Shown: positions 35,501-44,332, numbered from the stretch's first letter. The stretch is 64,000 bases of DNA from Bremerella alba (GCF_013618625.1 NZ_JABRWO010000004.1:310001-374000), one strand, 5' to 3'. Translations and numbers: made by a program. Notes: generated from the letters alone by a model not told the origin.

Positions 35501-35844
35501 CAGAAGGTTCTCAATTGGTCGTGACGATGAACCAGCAGTACCAGGACAGCACCCATCTCTTAGGGCGTTTTCGCCTATCGGCCACAGCCAGCGAGCGGCC
35601 TGTACGACTAGAAAACAACCTGCCGGCCGACATCCGCCAGATTCTTGCCAAGCCGGTCGACCAGCGGAGCGAGGAAGAAACTCAGAAGCTGGTCTCCATG
35701 TATCTCTCTGACGATGCTTTACTCAAGGACCTCGAAACCAAGCTAATTCAGGCCAAGTCGCTCGACGAAAATCGACGACTTTCTGGGCTGCAAGATCTGG
35801 CTTGGGCTTTGATCAATAGCCCAGCGTTTCTGTTCAATCGTTAA
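32545..35844 (+). CDS. DUF1549/DUF1553 exported protein
   Basis: A 1,099-residue planctomycete protein. After a signal peptide (about 1-21) come beta-rich Ig-like regions (about 30-120 and 230-310). Between them lies a heme-like segment with the unusual spacing CNQGTCH (C139 to C144-H145). DUF1549 covers about 330-540 (YIDKLVDEKLQRVNV, RRIYLDLTGLPPTADQVRAF) and ends near a canonical CNKCH (C489, C492, H493) followed by DHPFERWTQNQYY. DUF1553 runs about 570-770 (RREELAEWLTDPSNQYFA, SYVNRMWGYLLGRGI). A further beta-rich and helical region completes the chain. AGGA precedes the ATG. It follows the PSCyt1-WD40 gene by 39 bp. The paired proteins probably act together outside the cytoplasm; the reaction is unknown. 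Confidence 0.93.
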   Translation: MNLKPFLAFLILFSISAASLAEDANNKIPSGKTIQRITVFPEQVSLEGPFAYAQILITAELESGEQIDLTRSAKRTDQWDAVSITSRGLVTPNQDAVGEMVFLVAGQELTVPVKVQGSHATYEADFIRDVTPAMSKMGCNQGTCHGAKDGKNGFKLSLRGYDPTYDHRALVDDIAGRRFNRAVPDQSLMLLKTSGVVPHVGGQLTKPGDRRYEILKNWIAGGVKLNLDSPKVEKIAIYPSNPTVPLPGMSQQFAIYATLTNGQVMDVTADAFIESGDIEIAAADQHGVLKLLRRGEAPVLARYDGAYDATTVTVMGDRSGFEWVDQPQHNYIDKLVDEKLQRVNVQSSGLCTDDQFVRRIYLDLTGLPPTADQVRAFLEDKRSSQDKRNDLIDQLIGSGPYVEYWTNKWCDLLQVNQKFLGDPGVHALRNWIKDSVASNKPYNQMVYEILTASGSTIDHPASAYYKILRTPEDTMENTTQLFLAVRFNCNKCHDHPFERWTQNQYYNLSAFFAQIGRKEDKRFAGQRIGGSAVEGATPLVEVIYDTGSGEVKHQLTGKVTPPEFPYQGELVEDDGTRREELAEWLTDPSNQYFASSYVNRMWGYLLGRGIIEPIDDIRAGNPPTNPMLLDALTRSFIDSGFDTRHIVREICKSRTYQQAIATNKWNEDDTINFSHAMPRRLPAEVLFDSIHQATGSNYNLPQLPSGFRAAQLPGTDANIPFLDDFGKPARESSCECERATGVMLGPVMKLVNGPVISNAIADKNNALATLSTEVTDDRALIDEIFLRFLGRYASDKEVQLGVQLMNEPTPDLKVAQKALDQHRQQLMAKMPQWEASLGRIAQWTPLTVIESTSKAGVNFEKQADLSILATGPLAKDEYEVVYQIAAGPLTGLRLETLPDDSLPSKGPGRSQNGNFVLNELKAQLRLADGSEGPVVAFHRAEATFSQTGWDVRGAVDGNLGSGWAVSPRSGEKHTALFEVDAEVTIPEGSQLVVTMNQQYQDSTHLLGRFRLSATASERPVRLENNLPADIRQILAKPVDQRSEEETQKLVSMYLSDDALLKDLETKLIQAKSLDENRRLSGLQDLAWALINSPAFLFNR

Positions 35845-35857
35845 CGGGCGAGGCCCA

Positions 35858-35883
35858 CCCTCTTCCCGCTCAGAGGAAGGGGG
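35858..35883 (+). terminator. Hairpin after the DUF1549/DUF1553 gene
   Basis: A 9-bp stem with one G-T pair joins CCCTCTTCC (35858-35866) and GGAAGGGGG (35875-35883) around an 8-nt loop, 14 bp past the stop codon. No T-run follows, so its strength as an intrinsic terminator is doubtful. Confidence 0.4.
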
Positions 35884-35996
35884 CCCAGCTGCTCCACTAT
35901 CTTCGGTGCTGGCAGTCTGCCAAAATCGGCGCGGTTAATTACCGAAAACCTTTTTCGGTTTCCTGCGGTACTAAGTAAGTAGCCCCGCTTGAGCCC

Positions 35997-36884
35997 ATGC
36001 TGAAGACACACGATTTAACAAAACAATACGGCAGCTTTCTGGCTCTCGATCATGCCAACATCGAGATCGCCCAAGGGGAATGCTGCGGCGTATTGGGCCC
36101 CAATGGAGCAGGTAAATCGACCCTCTTCCGAATATTGATGGGTTTTCTTCGTCCGACTCATGGCCGTGCAGAAATTGGTGGAAAGGATTGCCAGCAATCT
36201 AAAAAGGCGGTCCATAGCTTGGTTTCCTACTTACCTGGCGATGTCCGGTTGTTCGGCGAAATGAAAGGAAAGCACGTCCTCGATTTCTTCGCCGACATCC
36301 ATCCACGCGGCAGCCGAGAGCGATCGTATGCTACGGCTAAGCGATTAGACTTGGATACATCGCGTCGTGTCGGCTACATGAGTACCGGGATGCGGCAAAA
36401 ACTGGGACTCTCGATTGCCTTAGCCACGGACGCACCGGTACTAATCATGGATGAACCAACGACCAGTCTCGATCCCAATGTCCGTGGCGAAGTAATCCGC
36501 ATGATCGGACAGGCTCACAAGTCGGGCCGAACCGTCGCTATTTGCTCACACGTGCTCTCAGAGATCGAAGACATCTGCGATCGAGCGATCATCATGCGGC
36601 AGGGAAAGATCGTTCACGATCAATGCTTGCAAGACTTGGCCAGAAGGCATTCGGTCGAATTTCAATTAATGCAGCCGCTGCCACAAGTACCGGAGAATAT
36701 TCGCGAACGCGTTCTCTCTGCCCGACAGCAAGGACATGCCGTTCGCCTGGAAACCGAGGGCGAACTTCGCGACGTGATGGCCTGGGTCACGCAGTTGCCA
36801 TCCACGGAATTGAAGGTTACGCGAATGGGACTTCGCGAGGTGTACGACCGATTCCACACCCCGGCAAGCGAGGACGCGGCATGA
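35997..36884 (+). CDS. ABC transporter ATP-binding protein
   Basis: A 295-residue ATPase. Walker A GPNGAGKST is at 34-42, Walker B LIMDEP at 149-154 and the switch histidine at H185 (CSHVLSE). The signature motif is MSTGM (128-132) in place of LSGGQ, a variant common in the ABC-2 exporter group. The regulatory-like C-terminus (about 215-295) is typical of multidrug/ABC-2 type ATPases. Its last codons overlap the start of the permease gene (ATGA), so the two form a coupled pair that probably makes a two-component exporter. The cargo is unknown. Confidence 0.95.
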   Translation: MLKTHDLTKQYGSFLALDHANIEIAQGECCGVLGPNGAGKSTLFRILMGFLRPTHGRAEIGGKDCQQSKKAVHSLVSYLPGDVRLFGEMKGKHVLDFFADIHPRGSRERSYATAKRLDLDTSRRVGYMSTGMRQKLGLSIALATDAPVLIMDEPTTSLDPNVRGEVIRMIGQAHKSGRTVAICSHVLSEIEDICDRAIIMRQGKIVHDQCLQDLARRHSVEFQLMQPLPQVPENIRERVLSARQQGHAVRLETEGELRDVMAWVTQLPSTELKVTRMGLREVYDRFHTPASEDAA

Positions 36885-37855
36885 ATCTGGCCTTGTTACG
36901 GCAAGTTTGGCGTGAGTCACGTTTGCTGATGCTTGGGTGCTCGGTCGCATTATTCGCGTTCTGCTGGGTTCGCGTGTGGATCGTCGGACGGATCGACATG
37001 AGTCGCTTTCAAGGCATTTTGGAAATCCTGAAGCCAGAGTTTGAAAACTTCTCGGCTGTCGACTTCGAGCAAGCGTTGACCTATCCCGGCCGGGTAGCGT
37101 TTACGTTTACCGAGCCAATGGTCATTCTGCTGATTGTCGTGTGGAGCATTGCTCGGGGAAGCGATACGGTGAGTGGTCCGCTGGGCAAAGGGACCATGGA
37201 AATGATGCTGTCCCAGCCGGTCAGCCGTTTTCAGTACTTGATGAGCAAAAATTTGATGACGTTGCTGGGTACCATGGTGATCGCTGCCAGCGGCTATGCA
37301 GGGCTGGCCTGTGGCATCGAGACAACAACCGTCAAACGAGAGAATCAGCCGATCAAGATGCAGATCCCGCTGATTAAGATTGAAGTCGAAGTGCCGTTCA
37401 CCCGAGACGCGAATGCACCCAAACGCGTTCCGCTTGCCGACTTTGTGGACAAGGGTGATTTGTTCCCTTCGGCCTTGAATCTTTTCGGCCTGGGTATCTT
37501 CTTCGGAGGCTTCACGACGCTGATGTCATCGTGGGATCAGTACCGCTGGCGAACGATTGCCATTGCGGCCGCGTTCCTGATTATCCAGCTAATGCTGCGC
37601 GTTTTGTCCCTATCTCTAGAAGACATGCCCTGGCTTCGTTACACCACTATTTTCTCGCTATACGAACCAGAAGTTCTCGTCAGCTATGCGGTCAACACGA
37701 AAGACGGTGCCTGGAGTTTCTTATTTCAGACGTCGCAAGAAGAGTGGAAATTGGGCGGGTTGGCCTACCTAACCTCTCTCGGTGGGGGCGGATTGGCTGG
37801 GTTTGCTGGTGCGACATGGATCTTTTGTCGCCGCGATTTACCCGCCCCAGTGTAA
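36881..37855 (+). CDS. ABC-2 type transporter permease
   Basis: A 324-residue integral membrane protein paired with the preceding ATPase; its ATG overlaps the ATPase stop codon (ATGA). Predicted helices lie at about 13-33, 71-91, 124-146, 197-215, 225-246, and near the C-terminus at 294-314. A soluble loop sits at about 150-190 (ENQPIKMQIPLIKIEVEVPF). The segment GTMEMMLSQPVSRFQYLMSK is typical of ABC-2 permeases, before the third helix. The reading frame is open further upstream, but that part overlaps the ATPase gene in another frame and does not look like a protein. A strong terminator follows at 37884-37909. Confidence 0.9.
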   Translation: MNLALLRQVWRESRLLMLGCSVALFAFCWVRVWIVGRIDMSRFQGILEILKPEFENFSAVDFEQALTYPGRVAFTFTEPMVILLIVVWSIARGSDTVSGPLGKGTMEMMLSQPVSRFQYLMSKNLMTLLGTMVIAASGYAGLACGIETTTVKRENQPIKMQIPLIKIEVEVPFTRDANAPKRVPLADFVDKGDLFPSALNLFGLGIFFGGFTTLMSSWDQYRWRTIAIAAAFLIIQLMLRVLSLSLEDMPWLRYTTIFSLYEPEVLVSYAVNTKDGAWSFLFQTSQEEWKLGGLAYLTSLGGGGLAGFAGATWIFCRRDLPAPV

Positions 37856-37878
37856 ACACCATTCGGTCTCCGCGCATG

Positions 37879-37909
37879 AAAAAGCCACGCGATTAATCGC
37901 GTGGCTTTT
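37879..37909. terminator. Bidirectional terminator between ABC permease and tRNA-Arg
   Basis: A perfect stem GCCACGCGA (37884-37892) and TCGCGTGGC (37897-37905) with loop TTAA is flanked by an A-run on the left and TTTT on the right. It can stop both the permease transcript (plus) and the tRNA transcript (minus), which ends 5 bp away. Confidence 0.9.
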
Positions 37910-37913
37910 AAAG

Positions 37914-37986
37914 TACGGGAGAAGGGACTCGAACCCCCAACCCTCGGTTCCGAAGACCGATGCTCTATCCATTGAGCTACTCCCGC
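37914..37986 (-). tRNA. tRNA-Arg (anticodon TCG)
   Basis: Read on the minus strand, 73 bases fold into a normal cloverleaf. The acceptor stem GCGGGAG pairs with CTCCCGT (G1-T72 wobble), with discriminator A. The D-arm is GCTCAATGGATAGAGC, the anticodon stem TCGGT/ACCGA with loop CTTCGGA, and the T-loop TTCGAGT is closed by GGGGG/CCCTT. Anticodon TCG reads CGA and related arginine codons. The CCA end is not encoded. A terminator lies directly downstream. Confidence 0.95.
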
Positions 37987-38197
37987 TTGCATTTGCAGCA
38001 ATTTAGTGATGATAACATTTTGCCATCGGGCCGCAACTACCGCATCGGACAGTTCTTAGGTAATGAAGGTTCACCTTGCGGCCCAATCACTGCGGTTTTG
38101 CGCACTACTCGCGAAATTGTTTCTTGTGGGGCATAATATTAGGGGCAGCCAGCTGCCCAGACACCTCATCGCTTCCCGAGCAGAAATCCACAAGTTT

Positions 38198-38884
38198 ATG
38201 GCCTACATCACGTTGCGGATCATCGACGGTGCCGACCGGGGGGCGGTTTATGAGAGGCTCGAGACCCCTGTGTCCATCGGTCGCGAAGAAGGGAACACCC
38301 TTCAGCTCAAGGATGATCGTGTTAGCCGCTTCCATTTGAAAATTCAGGAAGATCACAACAAAATCGTCTTAACCGATCTGGAAAGCACCAACGGTACCCG
38401 TGTTAACGGCGAGGATATTCATCTCCGCATCCTCCGTCACGGCGACATGATCCAAGTCGGACGTTCGGTAATTATCTACGGCTCGGAATCGCAAATTGCC
38501 GTTCGCTTAGCCGCGCTGCGAAAACAACAGGAAGAAAAGGAAGGGAACCAGTCCGACGACGACCGCACCAACGGCCCAAACGATCACGAAGGAGAATCAT
38601 CGCTCGAGTTCGAGTTGAACTGGAACGCTCAGCAAGACGATCTCCAGGCAGCCATCTATTCACTTCAACCACCGGAGCTGCCGGAACGCCTAAGCCCAGC
38701 TCAAGCCGCACAGCTTGCCGAGCTAATGGACTATGTGCACATCCGTATCCGGCATCTGCTAGTAAGCGTGGAAGTCAACGAACGAACAGAAAACGTCGTG
38801 CTGGAAATGCGCGAGTGGCAGAACCTGCTGGATCTACAATCGCGACTGGCCATGCTGCTTCGTAGTATCGGTGAACCGGAATAG
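38198..38884 (+). CDS. FHA-domain protein
   Basis: A 228-residue cytoplasmic protein. Residues about 4-97 form a forkhead-associated domain that binds phosphothreonine peptides. The key residues are present: GREE at 28-31, SRFH at 43-46 and STNGT at 63-67, with VNGEDIHLRILRHGDMIQVG after. A charged linker (EEKEGNQSDDDRTNGPNDHEGE) follows. The C-terminal 90 residues are helical (LSPAQAAQLAELMDYVHIRIRHLL) and of unknown role. I chose the ATG at 38198, where the domain begins; the frame is open to 38063 but upstream residues look unlike protein. It may read phosphorylations by kinases such as those common in Planctomycetes. dnaE follows 189 bp later. Confidence 0.9.
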   Translation: MAYITLRIIDGADRGAVYERLETPVSIGREEGNTLQLKDDRVSRFHLKIQEDHNKIVLTDLESTNGTRVNGEDIHLRILRHGDMIQVGRSVIIYGSESQIAVRLAALRKQQEEKEGNQSDDDRTNGPNDHEGESSLEFELNWNAQQDDLQAAIYSLQPPELPERLSPAQAAQLAELMDYVHIRIRHLLVSVEVNERTENVVLEMREWQNLLDLQSRLAMLLRSIGEPE

Positions 38885-38912
38885 GCGTGAACATTGAAAT
38901 TCACCGCCTTTT
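38884..38912 (+). terminator. Probable terminator after FHA gene
   Basis: The segment GGCGTGAA (38884-38891) pairs with TTCACCGCC (38900-38908) with one bulged base, followed by TTTT. It begins at the FHA stop codon. A second short palindrome CGTAGC-CAA-GCTACG lies at 38933-38947. Confidence 0.5.
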
Positions 38913-39073
38913 GCTGTCGTTAGACTGCAAAGCGTAGCCAAGCTACGAGTTACAGCAATGCGTGCCCCTTTCGGTTTTCAATCCTCGTCAACCTGATAGA
39001 ATCATTGGGTTGATGAGTCTTCTCGCTGCGTGCTTCTTAGCAGTCGCAGCCCAGTCCATGGAGCGGAGCCCGA

Positions 39074-42000
39074 ATGAGCCAGTCGTTCGTCCATTTGCAT
39101 TGTCATTCGCACTACAGTCTTTTGGACGGAGCGGGGCCCATTCCCAAGCTCGTGACTCGTGCCAAAGAGCACGGTATGAACGCTTTGGCTTTGACTGATC
39201 ACGGAAACTTGCACGGGGCGTTGCAGTTCTACAACACCTGCAAGGCCAACGAAATTAACCCAATCATCGGGTACGAGGCCTACATTGCACCTGGTAGCCG
39301 CCTGGAAAAATCTGGCGGGATGCGAGGTTCGAACTATCACCTCACACTGCTGGCCCAAAACAAGACCGGTTTCAAAAACTTGGTGAAGCTGGCATCGGCC
39401 GCCTATCTGGAAGGGTTCTACTTTAAGCCGCGAATCGACAAGGAACTGCTCGAGAAATTCCACGAAGGGATCGTCTGCCTAAGTGGTTGCGTGAGTAGCG
39501 AGTTCTCGAAGATCGTGATGAATGGGACCAACACGGCGGAGGTCTTCAAAGAAGCCGAGGAAACGGCCGGCTGGTTCCACAAGTTGTTCGGCGATCGTTA
39601 TTTCATCGAGATCATGAACAATGGTCTCGACATCCAGAAGATGCAGCTGGAAGGTGCTGTCGATATCGCCAAGAAGGTTGGGCTGCCCCTGGTCGCTACC
39701 AGCGATACGCACTATGTCGATCAGAGTGATGCTGAAGCTCAGGATATCTTGCTGTGTGTAAATACCGGTAAATTCCGCACCGATGCGTCGCGGATGAAGA
39801 TGGAGAACGACCAGTTCTACCTGCGCAGTCCCGACGACATGTACGCCAGCTTCCCAGGGCTGGAAGATGCCTGCTCTCGTAGCCAAGAAATCGCCGACAC
39901 GGTCGACATCGATTTGGACTTGGGCAAGCGTCACTTTCCGTCCTTCAAAATCCCGGGTGGCAAGACGGCCGACGACTATCTGCGCGAGCTTTGCATTCAA
40001 GGGCTTAAGGAACGCTATGAAGGCAACGAAGAAATGTTGCCTGGCGGCGAGTTAAGCGAAGTCGTGATGGCACGTTTAGATCGCGAACTGGGCGTGATCA
40101 GCAGGCTCGGATTTCCGAACTACTTCCTGATTGTGTGGGACTTCGTAGTCGAGGCCCGCAAGCAGAACATTCCCGCCACGGCTCGTGGTAGTGGCGTGGG
40201 CGCGATCGTGTGCTATGCCCTCTATATGAGCCACGTTTGTCCGATCAAGTACGACTTGCTTTTCGAGCGGTTTCTCGATGAAAACCGCCTGGAAGCCCCT
40301 GATATCGATATCGACTTCGACAAAGAACGTCGAGGAATGGTGATCAAGTACGTTAAGGACAAGTACGGCGAAGCAAACGTTGCCCAGATCGGAACGTTCG
40401 GAACACTTGCCGCCCGGGCAGCCATCAAAGACGTCGGTCGAGCGATGGGCCTGCCGCTGGACATGGTCAACGAAGTGACCGGTATGGTGCCGGATCAACT
40501 GGGGATCAAGCTCAAGGATGCGATTGAGCAAAGTGCCGAAATGCAGGCCGCGTATAACGCGAACCCAGACATCAAAGAGCTGCTCGATCTGGCAAAGAAG
40601 ATTGAAGGGCTGGCACGAAACGTCGGTACGCACGCGGCCGCGGTGGTGATCGCGGACGAACCACTGACCGAGTACGTCCCCCTTTGCCGTGTTTCCGGCA
40701 AAGACGATATCATCACCCAGTGGTCGATGAATGACGTCGAGGAAGCCGGCCTGTTGAAGATGGACTTCCTGGGCCTGCGCAACTTGACGATCCTGCGCAA
40801 CGCGGTCGATCTGATCAAGAAGGTTCGCGACGAAGACATCGATATCCTGCGTCTTCCCCTAGAAGACAAGGCGACCTTCGAACTCCTTAGGCGAGGCGAA
40901 ACGAAGGGTGTCTTTCAGCTGGAAAGTGGCGGTATTCGCGACCTCTTGAAACGCATGAAGCCGGACAGCTTCCTCGATATCATCGCTACCAATGCTCTGT
41001 ACCGGCCGGGGCCTCTCGAAGGCGGGATGGTCGACGACTATATCGAAGTGAAGCTCGGTCGAAAGGAAGCGACCTACAAGCATCAAGTGCTTAAGGACGT
41101 GCTGGAAGAGACCAACGGCGTGATGGTCTATCAGGAACAGGTGATGCGGATCCTGAACCGCCTGGGTGGTATTCCGCTGGCCAAAGCGTACACCTGTATT
41201 AAGGCGATCAGTAAGAAGAAAGAATCGATCATCCAGGCCAATCGCGAGCAGTTCCTGGAAGGTGCTCAAGAGAAAGGTCTCACCAAGCAAGAAGCCCAAG
41301 ACTTCTGGGATATGATCGTCAAGTTCGCCGGATATGGCTTCAATAAGAGCCACTCGACCGCCTACGCGCTGGTGGCCTATCAAACGGCCTATCTGAAAGC
41401 GCACTATCCCATCGAATTCATGGCCGCATTGCTTTCCGGTGATATCAGTGGTCGTAACTTCAAGACGAAGGATGCCCTGGTCGAGCACATGGAGGACGCC
41501 GAGCGGATGACCATCGAAGTTGCTCCGCCCGACGTGAACCGTTCCGACGAAGAATTCACGGTAAAAGACGGTATCATCGTTTTCGCCCTGAGCGCCATCA
41601 AAGGTTGCGGTGGCGGCGCTGCCGAAGCGATCGTTGCGGCTCGCGAGAAGGATGGTCCTTTCACGGACATCTTCGATTTCTGCGAACGTGTTGATCCTTC
41701 GCAGTGTAGCAAAGCGGCCATCGAAACTTTAATCAAGGCCGGGGCATTCGATCGTCTCGGGGGACACCGGGCGCAATACGTTACCGCGTTAGACAAAGCC
41801 ATCCAATCGGGAGCCTCGGCAATCGCCGATAAGAAGGCAGGACAAAAGAATCTCTTTGCTGCTGTCGAAGACCCCGCAGACGTCGCCAAGTCCGTCGTGC
41901 TGCCTGAAGTAGATCGTTGGCCAGACAAAGAAACACTTGTCTACGAGAAAGAATGTCTTGGATTTTATTGGTCGAGCCACCCCCTGGCAGAATACAAGCG

Positions 42001-42613
42001 CAAATTCGAGATGTGCTGCAGCCATAGCACCTCGAATATCGCAGCCATCAAAGACAAGACTGAAGTCACCATGGGCGGTATGGTCGGTTCGATCAAACTC
42101 GCGCACACCCGTAAGGCTCGAGCAGGCAGCACCCACACCAAGTACGCCAACTTCGACCTAGAAGACGTCGACGGCGGCATCCGCTGCATCCTGTGGCCTG
42201 AAGACTATGCCAAAGTTGCCGAAACCCTGAGACCAGATGGCGTCTACATCATTTCCGGTCGCGTCGATCGACGAGGTGGCGACGACGAAGCCAACCTGAT
42301 CGTCAACGAATTGATACCGATCGAGGAAGTCGAAACTCGCTACGCTCGCGGCGTGATGGTACGCGTGGACGAACAAGTTCACGGGGAAGAAAAACTGCAA
42401 ACGCTTGTCGAAATCGTGCGTGGTTATCCTGGTAATTGCGAACTTAAGCTTCTGCTGGTGCTGCAAGATGGTCGTCAGGTTGCCCTGAAAAGCCAGAAAG
42501 GGGTCGACCTTTCACCGGAAATGCGTACCCGCGTCGATGAACTTCTGGGAGAAGGAAACTTCGAGCTGCTTCTTCGACGCCCTTCTTCTGGAGGGGTCCG
42601 AAACTCGGCCTAG
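39074..42613 (+). CDS. dnaE: DNA polymerase III alpha subunit
   Basis: The replicative polymerase subunit, 1,179 residues, a normal length for DnaE1. Visible features: an N-terminal PHP domain with HLHCHSHYS and ALTDHGNLHGA, the palm catalytic aspartates in APDIDIDF (D410, D412) and KMDFLGLRNLT (D564), and ARGSGVGAIVCY. The segment GYGFNKSHSTAYALVAYQTAYL leads into the helix-hairpin-helix region. A C-terminal OB-fold region (VTMGGMVGSIKLAHTRKARAG) is at about 995-1075. The start is an ATG at 39074, with family-typical SQSFVHLHCHSHYSLLDG right after it. The upstream FHA gene is on the same strand but is separated by a probable terminator. No proofreading exonuclease domain is fused, so this is not PolC. 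Confidence 0.98.
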   Translation: MSQSFVHLHCHSHYSLLDGAGPIPKLVTRAKEHGMNALALTDHGNLHGALQFYNTCKANEINPIIGYEAYIAPGSRLEKSGGMRGSNYHLTLLAQNKTGFKNLVKLASAAYLEGFYFKPRIDKELLEKFHEGIVCLSGCVSSEFSKIVMNGTNTAEVFKEAEETAGWFHKLFGDRYFIEIMNNGLDIQKMQLEGAVDIAKKVGLPLVATSDTHYVDQSDAEAQDILLCVNTGKFRTDASRMKMENDQFYLRSPDDMYASFPGLEDACSRSQEIADTVDIDLDLGKRHFPSFKIPGGKTADDYLRELCIQGLKERYEGNEEMLPGGELSEVVMARLDRELGVISRLGFPNYFLIVWDFVVEARKQNIPATARGSGVGAIVCYALYMSHVCPIKYDLLFERFLDENRLEAPDIDIDFDKERRGMVIKYVKDKYGEANVAQIGTFGTLAARAAIKDVGRAMGLPLDMVNEVTGMVPDQLGIKLKDAIEQSAEMQAAYNANPDIKELLDLAKKIEGLARNVGTHAAAVVIADEPLTEYVPLCRVSGKDDIITQWSMNDVEEAGLLKMDFLGLRNLTILRNAVDLIKKVRDEDIDILRLPLEDKATFELLRRGETKGVFQLESGGIRDLLKRMKPDSFLDIIATNALYRPGPLEGGMVDDYIEVKLGRKEATYKHQVLKDVLEETNGVMVYQEQVMRILNRLGGIPLAKAYTCIKAISKKKESIIQANREQFLEGAQEKGLTKQEAQDFWDMIVKFAGYGFNKSHSTAYALVAYQTAYLKAHYPIEFMAALLSGDISGRNFKTKDALVEHMEDAERMTIEVAPPDVNRSDEEFTVKDGIIVFALSAIKGCGGGAAEAIVAAREKDGPFTDIFDFCERVDPSQCSKAAIETLIKAGAFDRLGGHRAQYVTALDKAIQSGASAIADKKAGQKNLFAAVEDPADVAKSVVLPEVDRWPDKETLVYEKECLGFYWSSHPLAEYKRKFEMCCSHSTSNIAAIKDKTEVTMGGMVGSIKLAHTRKARAGSTHTKYANFDLEDVDGGIRCILWPEDYAKVAETLRPDGVYIISGRVDRRGGDDEANLIVNELIPIEEVETRYARGVMVRVDEQVHGEEKLQTLVEIVRGYPGNCELKLLLVLQDGRQVALKSQKGVDLSPEMRTRVDELLGEGNFELLLRRPSSGGVRNSA

Positions 42614-42884
42614 TGACTTGTAACTAGTTGCATGCCCTATACTTAGACCGATTCTTCCGGTTATTCGGAGAGCATTGGACCACATGGCCAACGATTCGCC
42701 CCTCTTTTCGCGAATTGCTTGCCTTTCCTATTCCCTCAAATTAAGATCACTGATAACCCTTGCCTCATTGTTCAAGGGAATCAGGGACAGTATGCCTACG
42801 GTATGCAATAATTACTTGAGGCCTCCCAGGACGTTTCGTCCAACCCTTCACCTTCTCGAGCTTTACTGAATCCAGGGATCTGCT

Positions 42885-44273
42885 ATGGACTTGCGACTTA
42901 CGAAGCTATTGTCATTGCTCTCGGTCGCCATTTTATTGTGCTGTGGTTCAAGCGCGATGGCACAAACGACGGAAGAAGAGAACCCGATCGCGGCGGGTAT
43001 CTATGTCGACGCCCAGGGCACGCTCAAAATGCGTCGTGCCAGCGATCCGACCGGGATGCTCATGAAGCAGCGAATTCGCCAAGCGGCATCGGTGCTGCCA
43101 CCCGAGTTGAATCGTCCCAGCAAACTGCGGAAGGTTTCGCTCAATCGTCTTGAAAAAGCGGTTGCTGAAGCAGTCGCCAAGGGAGGCGGTATCCCGGACG
43201 ACATGAAGAACCTGGCTGGATTGAACGAGATCAAATACGTCTTCTACTATCCAGAAACAAAAGACATCGTTCTCGCCGGTACTGCCGAAGGCTACGTTAA
43301 GGACCTCAACGGCGTCAATATTGGTACCTACACCGGCAAGGCTACCCTTCAACTTGATGACCTGATTGTTGCTTTGCGAGCGTTTGGTCCGTTTAGTGAC
43401 GGTCCGAACAACGTGGGTGTCTCGATCGATCCAACTCAGGAAGGCCTTAAAAACCTGAGCCAGGTGATTGCCTCGATCCCTCAAACGAGCGTTCGCCCAG
43501 GCGATACCCGCAACATTGTCACGGCGATGAAAAACGCTCTGGGCAATCAGATCGTTTCGGTTCGCGGCATCTCGCCCAACACACATTTCGCACGTGTGAT
43601 GGTTGAAGCGGACTACCGTATGAAGTTGATCGGTATCGGCCTGGAACAACCGTCGGTCAACATTCCTAGCTATGTCGAAAAAGCTCGCCCCGGCTCGATC
43701 GCTTCCAACGCCATGCAGCGTTGGTATTTCGTTCCGAACTACGACTGCGTCAAGGTTTCCGACGATGGGCTAGCGATGGAACTCCAAGGCGAAGGCGTGA
43801 AACTGATTGGTGCCAGCGAAATGGTCACCATGCAAGGCGGTCGTCAACAAACCAACGCGGTCGATCGTGCCAGCTTCATGTTCACCAACACATTCACCAA
43901 GAAGTACGGTGAACTTGCAGAGCGAGAGGCCGTTTATGGCCAGCTTCGCGACTTGATCGACATGCTGATCGCTGCGGCTTACATCCAAGAACAAGACTAC
44001 TACAACCAGAGTGGCTTCGACTTGGGCGTGTTCGCTGAGGAAGACGCTTACCCAATCGAAACGATGTCCGCTCCCGAGACCGTTGAAACGGCCGTGAACG
44101 CCATCTGGAAGGGCAATCGCCTGCTGACTCCAATCGGCGGTGGTGTTGAAATCAACGCCAAGCAAGCCCTAACGCCAGACAATGTTCAAAAGGACGAAGA
44201 AGGAGAATTGGCAGAAACCCAGAAGGGTATCTCGCTCCAGAACCTGGCCGCTGGACAATGGTGGTGGGACTAA
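42885..44273 (+). CDS. DUF1598 exported protein
   Basis: A 462-residue planctomycete-specific protein. A signal peptide covers about 1-26 (LLSVAILLCCGSSAMAQ). The rest is a single exported domain with blocks such as VLPPELNRPSKLRKVSLNRLE, KNLAGLNEIKYVFYYPETKDIVLAG, RPGDTRNIVTAMKNALGNQIV and ASNAMQRWYFVPNYDCVKVSDDG, and the C-terminal AGQWWWD. I recognise these as DUF1598, whose function is unknown. AGGGAT precedes the ATG. It sits alone between dnaE and the cyclophilin, with a strong terminator after it. Confidence 0.85.
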   Translation: MDLRLTKLLSLLSVAILLCCGSSAMAQTTEEENPIAAGIYVDAQGTLKMRRASDPTGMLMKQRIRQAASVLPPELNRPSKLRKVSLNRLEKAVAEAVAKGGGIPDDMKNLAGLNEIKYVFYYPETKDIVLAGTAEGYVKDLNGVNIGTYTGKATLQLDDLIVALRAFGPFSDGPNNVGVSIDPTQEGLKNLSQVIASIPQTSVRPGDTRNIVTAMKNALGNQIVSVRGISPNTHFARVMVEADYRMKLIGIGLEQPSVNIPSYVEKARPGSIASNAMQRWYFVPNYDCVKVSDDGLAMELQGEGVKLIGASEMVTMQGGRQQTNAVDRASFMFTNTFTKKYGELAEREAVYGQLRDLIDMLIAAAYIQEQDYYNQSGFDLGVFAEEDAYPIETMSAPETVETAVNAIWKGNRLLTPIGGGVEINAKQALTPDNVQKDEEGELAETQKGISLQNLAAGQWWWD

Positions 44274-44300
44274 GCTTCCGTCAACCATCGATATCACTCA

Positions 44301-44332
44301 CAGAACGCCGAATCGAATGATTCGGCGTTCTG
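44301..44332 (+). terminator. Strong terminator-like hairpin after DUF1598 gene
   Basis: A perfect 14-bp stem CAGAACGCCGAATC (44301-44314) and GATTCGGCGTTCTG (44319-44332) closes on a GAAT loop. It starts 28 bp past the stop codon. The following CATTTCTT is T-rich but not a clean T-run. Confidence 0.75.

Noticed and set aside
36542-36880. N-terminal extension of the ABC permease frame
   Set aside because: It overlaps the ATPase gene and lacks membrane features; the ATGA overlap at 36881 is the natural start.
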